A stretch of 17,281 nucleotides of DNA, taken from positions 1 through 17,281 of the forward strand of contig WTXI01000540.1 in NCBI GenBank assembly GCA_022376515.1, written 5' to 3'. The notes beneath the pieces were generated by a model. The model searched no databases and had not been told where the DNA came from. It was given only the letters and a program-made list of their open reading frames with translations. The stretch is from Lactifluus volemus. Lineage: Eukaryota > Basidiomycota > Agaricomycetes > Russulales > Russulaceae. Positions 1 to 7,315 of the stretch are shown piece after piece. Position 1 is the stretch's first letter, and every line of letters begins with the position of its first letter. The position numbers were made by a program, and so were the translations under genes.

Positions 1-2371
1 TGATTTTCGCAGGTGACTTTGCTCAATTGCCTCCTGCCATTGGTGGGGAATATGCTTCGCTTTATAGTCGGACTGCAGGGAAAAATGCTACTGCATTGAA
101 GGACCAACAGGCAGCAATTGGTAAGGCTCTATGGCATCAAGTCACAACGGTGGTTATCTTGCGCCAGAATATGAGGCAGCGTACTGAGTCTGTTGAAGAT
201 AGTCATTTCCGCGAAGCTCTTTCCAACATGCGTTATAAAGCATGCACACCTGGAGACCTTGCTTTTCTTAGGACACGAGTATCAAGCAATCTGCCTGGCA
301 AGGATTCCGCGAGTGATGATTGTTTTAGGGATGTATCTATCATTACTTCTTTGAATGCGTTGAAGGATGAGATCAATCGTTTGGGGTCACTAAGGTTTGC
401 GGTTGAGACAAAACAGAAATTGGTCGATTTCTTTTCTATAGATTCACTGACTTCGGATGATGGGAAAGATGCAGGAAGGAAGAAGCGGCCTGTAAAAAAT
501 AGGAAGCACGGACGAGATGTGACTGTGGATGGCAAGATCAGGCCAAATGTTCAGAAAGTCCTGTGGGATCAACCACCTTGCGCAAACTCAAAGTTAGTAC
601 CTGGAAAACTATCGCTATGTGTTGGCATGCCGGTCATGATAAGGAACAACATCGCGACGGAACTTTGTATTACAAAGGGACAAGAGGCATTTGTATATGG
701 ATGGCAGTCGCGATCAATAAATGGCTCAAACACGTTAGATACTCTTTTTGTTCGTCTCAAGGATCCACCTCTTGCGGTGAAGCTTGATGGCCTGCCGTTG
801 AACGTGGTTCCATTAACGAAAAACACCGTTACTACGACTTGTTTTTTTCCAGACGATAGTTCAGTGGCCATCACACGATCACAAACTGATATATTGCCCA
901 ATTTCGGTATGACAGACTATGCTTCTCAAGGTAAAACACGTACATATAATGTTGTGGAATTGAAATATACACGAACGCATCAAGGATACTACACCGCCTC
1001 TCGCGCGGAACAAGCGCGAGAGGTACGTTGATCTTAGGCGGTTTCCATCCCTCTAAAATCACAGGGGGTGCTTCAGGGGCTTTGCGGCAAGAATTTCGCG
1101 AACTCGAGCTTCTTGACGATATAACAACCCTACGCTTTGAAAACAAATTGTCGATGAAGGTCGCAATGGCAGATCGTAGGAAAACGCTCATCGCCCTGTT
1201 TAGAGACGAAAGGGGATTACAGTACATGCCATGTAACTTACACAAAGCGTTGCGATGGAATAAGCGCGACCCCTTCATGGAAAGCAATGAGTTACCAGGT
1301 GGAGAAATACAATGGAACATAATAAATTCCATAAAAACAAAAGATAGTCTGCGTTTATCTCCAGTAGTTACAGGTAATGTGGATTCGAGGACGACGTCAA
1401 CGGCGAAAACCAATCTCTGTCATTCTTCAGTGCGTGAGTCAAGCGTTAAGGGACTCAGGACCAATAAAAGAGAGCACTCAGACGATTCTCAGGCATCACA
1501 AAGGCACATCAAAAGACGCAAAACGAGTGTGTCCGACACAACCAGTTACATTTCTTCTGATGTGCTTGTCCCTATTGGTACACAATGGGAGAATAACAGT
1601 TGCGCATACGATGCGATAATCACTATACTTTTCAATATTTGGCGCGAAGATCCTGATGTGATAGCAAGTGCATGGAATGAATTAAGCAATGATCTTCTTG
1701 ATTGTTTGATTAATTTATTTAATTCGCATGTGAATTCTCGATCGGAAACGGCATCATATACCTTAGAACAGATACGTGATTTTATGAGACGTCGCTTTTC
1801 GAGGTTGGACGATGAGTTTGCATTTGGGTGTTATACGAGTGCCCACGCTGTTATGAATCGATTGTTGGTATCTTCATCTCCTGTTATGAGATCTTTCCGT
1901 CGTTGTTGTAACGACCACACAGTGGACGCTGACGAAAGGATGACTGATTCGTGTGAAATTATGACGCCGGCTGCTCCCACACACTATACCATGCAACAAT
2001 ACATAAAAAATTTTACTGCCCCTTCATCGTCTCTGTGTCGTGAATGTGGAATAGGCTTGATTCGCTCCTTTTCGTTTGTGTTACATCCTCCTTTGATAAG
2101 TGTAGAATTGTGGAAAGGACTACGCGTGTTAGAACCTATTATACATATCGACGCAAATGGCTCGCGTCGCCTGTATAATCTGCGTGGTGTAATCTATTTT
2201 TCGTGCGAACATTTCACAGCTAGGGTTGTAAATTGTAATGGCATGGTTTGGTTTCACGACGGCATATTTACAGGTAAACGTTTAGTTTATGAGTCGTCAA
2301 ACATGTCTTCAATTCCGATGAGTGATTCTATTTTAGCAATATATATCCGCGACGATTCTCATGTAACATAA
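1..2371 (+). pseudogene. Helitron-like Pif1 helicase C-terminal part fused to a USP-like protease domain; 5' truncated and frameshifted
   Basis: The window opens inside this gene, and the frame is open from position 3. Visible helicase motifs are GDFAQLPP (12-35, the conserved block after Walker B in Pif1/RecD-like helicases), DYASQGKTR (about 915-941) and HQGYYTA (978-998). The last should run straight into an LSR motif VI, but LSRGTS lies in another frame starting at 998, so one base has been lost in or next to GCCTCTC. From there the frame stays open to a TAA at 2369-2371. After the helicase come a basic stretch (HIKRRK, about 1505-1522) and a cysteine-protease-like domain. In Helitrons the Rep/helicase protein carries out rolling-circle transposition; the Rep part would lie upstream of the window. 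The gene is probably a dead copy, although a sequencing error at the frameshift cannot be excluded. The mid-gene ATG-less start at 1028 (TTG) is only the frame opening, not a real start. Confidence 0.85.
1553..2371 (+). other. Ubiquitin-specific-protease-like (C19-type) domain at the C-terminus of the helicase protein
   Basis: Numbering is from the TTG at 1028. A Cys box reads WENNSCAYDAIITIL with the candidate nucleophile at Cys192 (codon about 1601-1603). A His box reads CEHFTARVV with His395, followed by WFHDG with Asp411 as the candidate third catalytic residue. Between them is a CREC pair (Cys337/Cys340) and a CC pair (293/294) that could form a zinc site, as in the finger of many USPs. 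Order and spacing (Cys box, about 200 residues, then His box) fit the USP fold better than OTU, where the Cys box is usually DGNCLF-like. What is seen is the motif set; the enzyme class is inferred. A role in removing ubiquitin from the transposition machinery, or in polyprotein cleavage, would be speculation. Confidence 0.55.
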
Positions 2372-2879
2372 TAAATATGTAAATGGTATTGTAACATCTG
2401 GACACGATACGCTAAGTACGATATGCGAAAGCCAATGTGAATGCGTTCAATGCTACGAGTTCTGATTAATTGAATCATAGTGTTTAATTGCATGTGGTCG
2501 ACATTACTAGTACAATGCTAAAGTAGCGAATTAGAATGAAACGTGGCGGGAAGAAGATTACATTGACATGCAACAGATGGTTGGTTGGGTCAAGATGATC
2601 AAGATGCAGTAGGCGGGAAGGCGATGGTCATTCATATGGGCGGCTTGCTGAACTAAATAGTATAATGTGGTTTAAATTTCAACGTTTTGTGGTCACTAGT
2701 CACAGACATTGCGTAAAGTTTTACTATTTGATACTATTATGGTGTGCGGAATAGTTTCAATGTAGTTTTCATTGTGTTGCATTTATTCTGTGATGTGAAC
2801 AGAGGATTGCATTTATATGCACATCTACAATATGGGAGAACTCGGACATGCCATACGAAGTAATGGCCCACTAGCTCAA
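2372..2879. other. Non-coding stretch downstream of the Helitron-like gene
   Basis: This stretch is AT-rich with no credible reading frame. If the gene upstream belongs to a Helitron, the element's 3' end (a short hairpin followed by CTRR) should lie here or further right. A CTAG followed by T occurs at 2696-2700, but I see no convincing hairpin 10-15 bases before it. Nothing else is recognisable. Confidence 0.5.
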
Positions 2880-3890
2880 GTACTACTAGCTCTACAATAC
2901 TAGTGCCACTAGGCCTATAGTACTCGTTATTAGAGCGTACATCAGCGCTACTAGTGTTGGAGCGCACCTCAGTATTACCAGGCCTATAGTACTTGGTATT
3001 AAGGTGTATATCAGTGCTACTAGTGTTGGAGGGTACATCGGTATCACTAGGCCTATGGTACTTATTATTAGAGCGTACCTCAGCATTACCAGGCCTATAG
3101 TACTTGGTATTAGAGAGTGCCTCAGTGCTACTAGTGTCGGAGCGTACGTCAGTATTACTTGGTATTAGAGCATAGTCATCAGTACTACTAGTGTTGGAGG
3201 GTACATCAGTATTACTAGGCCCATAGTACTCATTATTAGAGCGTACATCAGCGCTGCTAGTGTTGGAGCGCACCTCAGTATTACCAGGCCTAGTACTTGG
3301 TATTAGAGTGTACATCAGTACTACTAGCGTTGGAGCGCACCTCAGTATTACCAGGCCTAGTACTTGGTATTAGAGCGTACATCAGTACTACTAGCGTTGG
3401 AGCGCACCTCAGTATTGCCAGGCCTAGTACTTGGTATTAGAGCGTACATCAGCGCTACTAGTGTTGGATCGTACGTTAGTATTACTAGGCCTATGGTACT
3501 TGGCATTAGAGCGTAGTCATCAGTACTACTAGTGTTGGAGGGTACATCAGTATTACTAGGCCTGTAGTACTCATTATTAGAGCGTACATCAGCGCTACTA
3601 GTGTTGGAGGGTGCCTCGGTATTACCAGACCTAGTACTTGGTATTAGAGCGTACATTAGTATTACTAGGCCTATAGTACTTTGTATTAGAGCGCAGTCAT
3701 CAGTACTACTAGCATTGGAGGGTACATCAGTATTACCAGGCCTATAGCACTTGGTATTAGAGAGTACCTCAGTGCCACTAGTGTTGGAGCGTACATTAGT
3801 ATTACTTGGTATTAGAGCGTACATCAGTGCCACTGGTGTTGGAGCGTACGTTAGTATTACTTGGTATTAGAGCATGGTCAACAGTACTAC
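2880..3890. repeat. 69-bp minisatellite, array 1
   Basis: Tandem units of about 69 bp, each made of a 42-bp and a 27-bp subunit. Both begin AGTAYTACTAG and end GAGCGTACATC; the long one has an extra GGCCTATAGTACTTG-type insert where the short one has only GTGTTG. By length the array holds about 14-15 double units, with single-base and 1-2 base variants and some units missing a subunit. The units are rich in short palindromes (ACTAGT, TAGGCCTA, CTATAG, AGTACT). Since 69 is a multiple of three, the minus strand stays open for long stretches as a Ser/Thr/Asn-rich 23-residue repeat, which I regard as a by-product of the period. Confidence 0.9.
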
Positions 3891-3904
3891 TTGTTGTAAT
3901 AAAG

Positions 3905-3927
3905 CTCAGCGCGAAGAGAAAAACGCT
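3905..3927 (+). repeat. Left copy of a 23-bp direct repeat flanking LTR-A copy A
   Basis: The 23 bases CTCAGCG-CGAAGAGAAAAA-CGCT recur exactly at 4888-4910, on the other side of the LTR-A copy. At the right copy the sequence completes a perfect hairpin. Here the right arm stops after CGCT and runs into unrelated sequence, so the stem is only partial. It could be a long target duplication, a leftover of a tandem duplication, or part of a larger element. Confidence 0.75.
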
Positions 3928-4056
3928 ATTACATTTCGTGGCTAACCTGTTTTCCGTCTGTTTTTCGACTTGTGTTGTGACCTAGGATCCCTTTCCTTGG
4001 CCAGCCCCTTCTGTTTCGCTTCTAGGGGCTGTGCGTCGCCGTTTTGGACATGTATT

Positions 4057-4239
4057 TGACTCAGGGATCATGACTCAAATCTTGAGTCAGCATTCTTGAC
4101 TCAGATCTTGAGTCAGACGCACTGAGTCAGTTCTTGAGTCATCAGAACTGACTCAGGTCCTTAGTCAACAGTCTTGACTACGCTACTTAACTGAGACCTT
4201 TGTAGGATAGTTGGCTGGCCCTCTGTACGCATAAATAGG
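4057..4239 (+). promoter_or_regulatory. LTR-A promoter: eight TGACTCA sites plus TATA box (copy A)
   Basis: Eight perfect TGACTCA/TGAGTCA heptamers lie within 99 bp, at 4057, 4071, 4083, 4097, 4109, 4123, 4135 and 4149, with near matches just after. The spacing is regular, alternating 14 and 12 bases. A TATA-like CATAAATAGG follows at 4230-4239, about 75 bp downstream. TGASTCA is the consensus of fungal Gcn4/Cpc1 and animal AP-1 bZIP factors. The arrangement is that of a U3 enhancer and core promoter, suggesting that amino-acid starvation or stress signalling drives this family. Confidence 0.75.
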
Positions 4240-4247
4240 GCCCTGTA

Positions 4248-4278
4248 GACGAGCTAAAGCCCCAGCTTCAGCTTCGTC
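4248..4278 (+). repeat. Hairpin just downstream of the LTR-A TATA box (copy A)
   Basis: GACGAGCT pairs with AGCTTCGTC, giving 8 bp with one bulged T around a 14-base loop. The same 31-base structure occurs in copies B (6813-6843) and C (17149-17179, minus strand). It begins about 9 bases after the TATA box, so it may straddle the transcription start and need not be fully present in the RNA. Confidence 0.5.
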
Positions 4279-4846
4279 TAGAATCGCAGTTCATTGTCTC
4301 CTGCTCACACTCGCGTCGCGTCTTCTCCTCTCACCTTGTGAACCACATCTCTGTACCTTGATCCAGGTACTTCGCGCCACTGATCAGACTTCTGTTCGCT
4401 TGTTTCCACTACTAGAAACAAGCTCACAGACGCCTGAACCCTATTACGAACGCGTTGTGAGAAGTAGTCCCCACTTCTCACCCCGCGTCCGCCTTCGAAC
4501 CTTAGTTCAACCTCGCACTAACGTACTAGGGCTAGAAAGATACTTTCTAACCATAGTACGCTCGCGCCCGTGTTGCGGTTGAACCTACATATTGTCATTC
4601 ACCATCTGCCACCATCTATCCTCTTTAGGAACGGTAACTCCGACCATCGCGTGCGCCGGCCCGTACTAACCGCCTCACGCGATACGAACACCCAGAGTTC
4701 GCACAGTCAAGTCTACTCCTTACTGGACCTTGCCTGCGCGTTCTAGAATCGACTATTTGGTGTTGCTAGTCTTGTCCGACTCGCCACAGCAAATAGCCAA
4801 CCCGAACGAAGCTCGCTTTGAGCCACGGTCCCTGCGAACCACGACA

Positions 4847-5130
4847 GTTCATGTAGCTACGAGGAGAAGAGAAGAAAAAATGCTCACCTCAGCGCGAAGA
4901 GAAAAACGCTGAGGTACTACCGCTTAAGGCGGGGGTTTTTATCTTCATATTGAATGTGCGCTATGTGAAGGGTAGCAAAGGCCCCAGTGGGGTAGAAAGT
5001 GCTCGAAACCTCAAAAAAGGGGGATGATATCCCTGCTAAGGTATGAAGGGGAAGAATAAGGATAAACTCAAACTTCTTCGCGGATCTACTGTCCATGGTC
5101 CGTGCGCGCCACTTTAGGGCTGGCCAATGT
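4847..5130. other. Unexplained segment between LTR-A copy A and minisatellite array 2
   Basis: It starts with a purine-rich run (GAGGAGAAGAGAAGAAAAAA, about 4861-4880), then the right 23-bp repeat and hairpin, then about 215 bases without convincing coding potential or resemblance to the other elements in the window. GTACTAC occurs both left of copy A (3884-3890) and at 4914-4920. This may be a target duplication, but the motif is also frequent in the minisatellite. Confidence 0.4.
4886..4915 (+). repeat. Perfect 9-bp hairpin, ACCTCAGCG / CGCTGAGGT
   Basis: The arms are 4886-4894 and 4907-4915, with a 12-base purine loop CGAAGAGAAAAA. A sister hairpin with a different stem but the same loop length and a very similar loop sits near one edge of both Copia LTRs (10824-10849 and 16299-16324). 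The flanks also match (ATGCT before, CTGAGGT at the end), so the two are probably homologous. Confidence 0.65.
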
Positions 5131-5770
5131 ACGTACTCTAACACTACTAGTGTTGGAGCGTGCATCAGTACTACTAGTGCTAGAGTGTACGTTAGTATTA
5201 CTAGGCCTATAGTACTCACTATTAGAGCGTAGATCAGTACTACTAGTGTTGGAGGGCACCTCAGCATTACCAGGCCTATAGTACTTGGTGTTAGAGAGTA
5301 CCTCAGTGCTACTAGTGTTGGAGGGCACCTCAGCATTACAGCACTTGGTATTAGAGCGTAGTCACTGGTACTACTAGCGTTGGAGCGTACGTTAGTATTA
5401 CTAGGCCTATAGCACTTATTATTAGAGCATACATCAGTATCACTAGTGTTAGAGGCTTAGAGCGTACATTAGTATTACTAGGCCTATAGTACTCATTATT
5501 AGAGCGTACCTCAGTATCACCAGGCGTATAGTACTTGGTATCAGAGAGTACCTCAGTGCTACTAGTGTTGGAGCGTACGTTAGTATTTACTAGGCCTATA
5601 GTACTTGGTATTAGAGCGTAGTCATCAGTACTACTAGCGTTGGAGCGTACATCAGTATCAGTATCACTAGGCCTATGGTACTTATTATTAGAGGGTAGTC
5701 ATCAGTACTACTAGGCCTATAGGACTTAGTATTAGAGCGTACATTAGTACCGTATCATCAGGTCTACGAT
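5130..5770. repeat. 69-bp minisatellite, array 2
   Basis: These are the same 42+27 bp unit family as array 1 (CTAGGCCTATAGTACT and ACTACTAGTGTTGGAG blocks alternate), with roughly nine double units by length. It is more degenerate towards the right, ending in isolated pieces such as CTACTAGGCCTATAGGACTT near 5707-5726. It is probably one original array split by the LTR-A copy and neighbouring sequence. Confidence 0.85.
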
Positions 5771-5944
5771 GCTTAGTGGTAGAGTTGAACACATAGCATT
5801 AGAGTGGTAAGGGAAAAGAGGGTGAGTGGTAAAGGGGAAATAAGATGAGACTTTAAAGGAAATGAAACTTAGAGGCTAGCATTTTGAGAATGGAGGAAAG
5901 TGGGGATACCAAGGAAAGCGTGGGAATCCTGAGTCCTCTAGAAG
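5771..5944. other. Purine-rich spacer with no recognised feature
   Basis: This is A/G-rich sequence (GGGAAAAGAGGGTGAGTGG and similar) between minisatellite array 2 and the LTR fragment that interrupts the hAT gene. On the minus strand it may be a diverged continuation of that LTR fragment, since a CTTCTAGAGG block recalls the family's CTTCTAGGGG. I see no coding signal. Confidence 0.35.
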
Positions 5945-6049
5945 CCATATAGGGGGCTGGCCAAGGAAAGGGGTCATAGGTCGAAAAGTAAGCAGTAAAC
6001 AGACAGAAAACAGTAAGAAATGGGCCAGGCAGCCTGCATAACCATAACA
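5945..6049 (-). mobile_element. LTR-A-related 5' fragment (copy E) inside the hAT gene
   Basis: Read on the minus strand it starts TGTTATGGTTATGC, matching the TGTTACGGTTATGC start of LTR-A copy B. It continues with the family's CCCATTTCTTACTGTTTTC and CCTTTCCTTGGCCAGCCCC blocks, with deletions between them. Similarity fades beyond about 5945. Its start falls directly against hAT coding sequence (...CAGATGTGCC), so it marks an insertion or rearrangement point in the transposase. It has no TGACTCA cluster. Confidence 0.65.
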
Positions 6050-6461
6050 GGCACATCTGCAAGTCATGAGAAAGAACTGATCTGAAAGGTGGTGTAGTCT
6101 TATGAGCTTTATAATGATACCTTTCACTTCCCGAATATAGTCATTACCCCATTCCTCTTGGATCCAGGTGAAGCACGTAGCAGGATTAAGGACTGTAGAA
6201 TCAAGTCAGAGGTTAGAGAAACGCCACAACAAGACATCAATTCAAAGACTCACACATCATGACAACATAAGCATCTGTATCATCCATTTGAATATAGTAT
6301 TTCTTTGCCCATTGCAGGCCAATTTCCATCCAGGGCCAGAGTTTGTTCCATTGTGTCCCAATGTTTTCCCACTTGGTCATAAACTCCTCGAAACTGGAGA
6401 TCGCATGCGACAAAACTGGTGTGGATTCAGATGACATGCTTTGTTGAAATGTGTGAGGAAC
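6050..6461 (-). pseudogene. hAT transposase, C-terminal part (two exons)
   Basis: The exon from 6461 to 6254 encodes VPHTFQQSMSSES followed by FEEFMTKWE and then LQWAKKYYIQMDDTDAYVV, the segment before the dimerisation region in fungal hAT transposases. A 61-bp intron (6193-6253, GTGAGT...CTACAG) is needed to continue into FLNPATCFTWIQEEWG and then NDYIREVKGIIIKL (6192 to about 6085), which is the expected family order. Coding similarity ends at LTR fragment E (6049), so the C-terminal dimerisation segment is missing. Bases 6462-6475 look like the end of an upstream intron (...CAACAG). Together with 8618-9591 this is one gene, torn apart by LTR-A copy B. It is non-functional. Confidence 0.8.
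6193..6253 (-). other. Intron in the hAT transposase remnant
   Basis: GTGAGT donor and CTACAG acceptor, 61 bp. Removing it joins ATG-T to TC-CTT-AAT-CCT and restores the family-typical MFLNPATCFTW. Without it the frame stops within a few codons. The size is typical of basidiomycete introns. Confidence 0.75.
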
Positions 6462-6621
6462 CTGTTGTTACATGATGTTACGGTTATGCGGGCCGTCCGG
6501 CCCATTTCTTACTGTTTTCCGTCTGATTTTCGACTTGTGTTGTGACCTAGGCCCCCTTTCCTTGGCCAGCCCCTTCTGTTCCATTTCTAGGGGCTGTGCA
6601 TCGCCGTTTTGGATGTGTATT

Positions 6622-6804
6622 TGACTCAGGGATCATGACTCAAATCTTGAGTCAGCATTCTTGACTCAGATCTTGAGTCAGACGCACTGAGTCAGTTCTT
6701 GAGTCATCAGAACTGACTCAGGTCCTTAGTCAATGGTCTTGACTTCGCTACTTTACTGTGACCTTTGTAGGATAGTTGGCTGGCCCTCTGTACACATAAA
6801 TAGG
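6622..6804 (+). promoter_or_regulatory. LTR-A promoter: eight TGACTCA sites plus TATA box (copy B)
   Basis: The same eight heptamers with the same spacing as in copy A occupy 6622-6720, followed by CATAAATAGG at 6795-6804. All eight are unchanged between the two copies although neighbouring bases differ, as expected if the sites are the functional part of U3. Confidence 0.75.
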
Positions 6805-6812
6805 GCCCTATG

Positions 6813-6843
6813 GATGAGCTAAAGCCCCAGCTTCAGCTTCATC
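6813..6843 (+). repeat. Hairpin downstream of the LTR-A TATA box (copy B)
   Basis: GATGAGCT pairs with AGCTTCATC, with a one-base bulge. Compared with copy A the third pair has changed from C-G to T-A, so pairing is kept. Both changes lie in CpG sites, so independent deamination is a simpler explanation than selection. Confidence 0.5.
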
Positions 6844-7307
6844 GAGAATCACAGTTGTTGCTTGACACTCAAACTCCCTCTCTTTTTCTTGTGCATCCCC
6901 TCTTTGTACCTTTGGTTAAGGTACCTTTGCGCCACAATCAGAACATCTGTTTGCTTGTTTACGCCTTGTAAATAAGCTCACAGATGCTCTGAACCTTGTA
7001 CAAAATCGAGGGTGAAGAATTGTCTAATTCCTCCCCCTTTATTTCGCACAAACCTTAGTTTAACCTCCCACGAGTGTCCTTGGAAGGCGAGCATCCCTTG
7101 CGCTTCAATTACACTCGTGCCCACATTGCAGTTGAACTTACAGATCGTCCTTCGTCCATCTGCCACTGTCTATCCTCTTTGGGAACAGTAACTCCGACCA
7201 TTGCGTGCGCTGGCCCATACTACCCACCTCACATGATATGAACACCGAGAGTTCGCACAGTCAAGTCTATCCTTCACAGGAACTTGCCTGCGCGTTCTTG
7301 ATTGATT

Positions 7308-7315
7308 ATTGAAGC
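7308..7315 (+). repeat. Left 8-bp target-site duplication of the MITE
   Basis: ATTGAAGC here is repeated exactly at 8576-8583. The uninterrupted site survives in LTR-A copy C (reverse complement of about 16665-16700), which reads GATTGATTATTGAAGCTCAC with a single ATTGAAGC. This proves an insertion with an 8-bp duplication. Confidence 0.93.

Larger units (their letters stand above)
3946..4846 (+). mobile_element. LTR-A copy A (solo LTR or LTR fragment)
   Basis: This segment aligns base for base over long stretches with 6512-7306 (+) and with the reverse complement of the window's right end. The shared landmarks, in order, are CTGTTTTCCGTCTG, the CCTTGGCCAGCCCC block, the TGACTCA cluster, a TATA box, a pyrimidine-rich leader, CTTGCCTGCGCGTTCT, and an end at ...ACCACGACA. 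The last two bases, CA, fit an LTR 3' end. The first 50 or so bases of the family (TGTTACGGTTATGC in copy B) are replaced here by other sequence. No primer binding site or pol sequence follows, so it stands alone. Copy A is the most diverged of the three in its middle (about 4470-4600). Confidence 0.8.

Noticed and set aside
1022..1036. GTACGT...TTAG as a tiny intron explaining the helicase frame change
   Set aside because: At 15 bases it is far below spliceable size, and removing it does not join the two helicase frames.
871..1413. 180-codon minus-strand open frame opposite the helicase
   Set aside because: It is a shadow of the helicase-protease coding strand with no recognisable domain.
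2696..2700. CTAG-T as the Helitron 3' terminus
   Set aside because: No convincing hairpin lies 10-15 bases upstream, and ACTAGT is common in the neighbouring minisatellite.
2737..3833. Minus-strand open frames of 192 and 158 codons encoding Ser/Thr/Asn-rich 23-residue repeats
   Set aside because: They follow from a 69-bp (3 x 23) tandem repeat. The frame is broken between them by a 2-base variant, several frames are open, and there is no signal peptide or non-repetitive domain.
2880..3890. Possible CRISPR-like array
   Set aside because: Units are contiguous composite repeats without unique spacers, and the setting is eukaryotic.
4358..4912. Short plus-strand open frames in LTR-A copy A
   Set aside because: They are not conserved in copies B and C and lie in the LTR leader region.
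6978..7166. 62-codon open frame on the minus strand, also present in copy C (16825-17013) with similar residues
   Set aside because: It lies antisense in the LTR-A leader. Similarity follows from the near identity of the two LTR copies, and copy A does not keep the frame.
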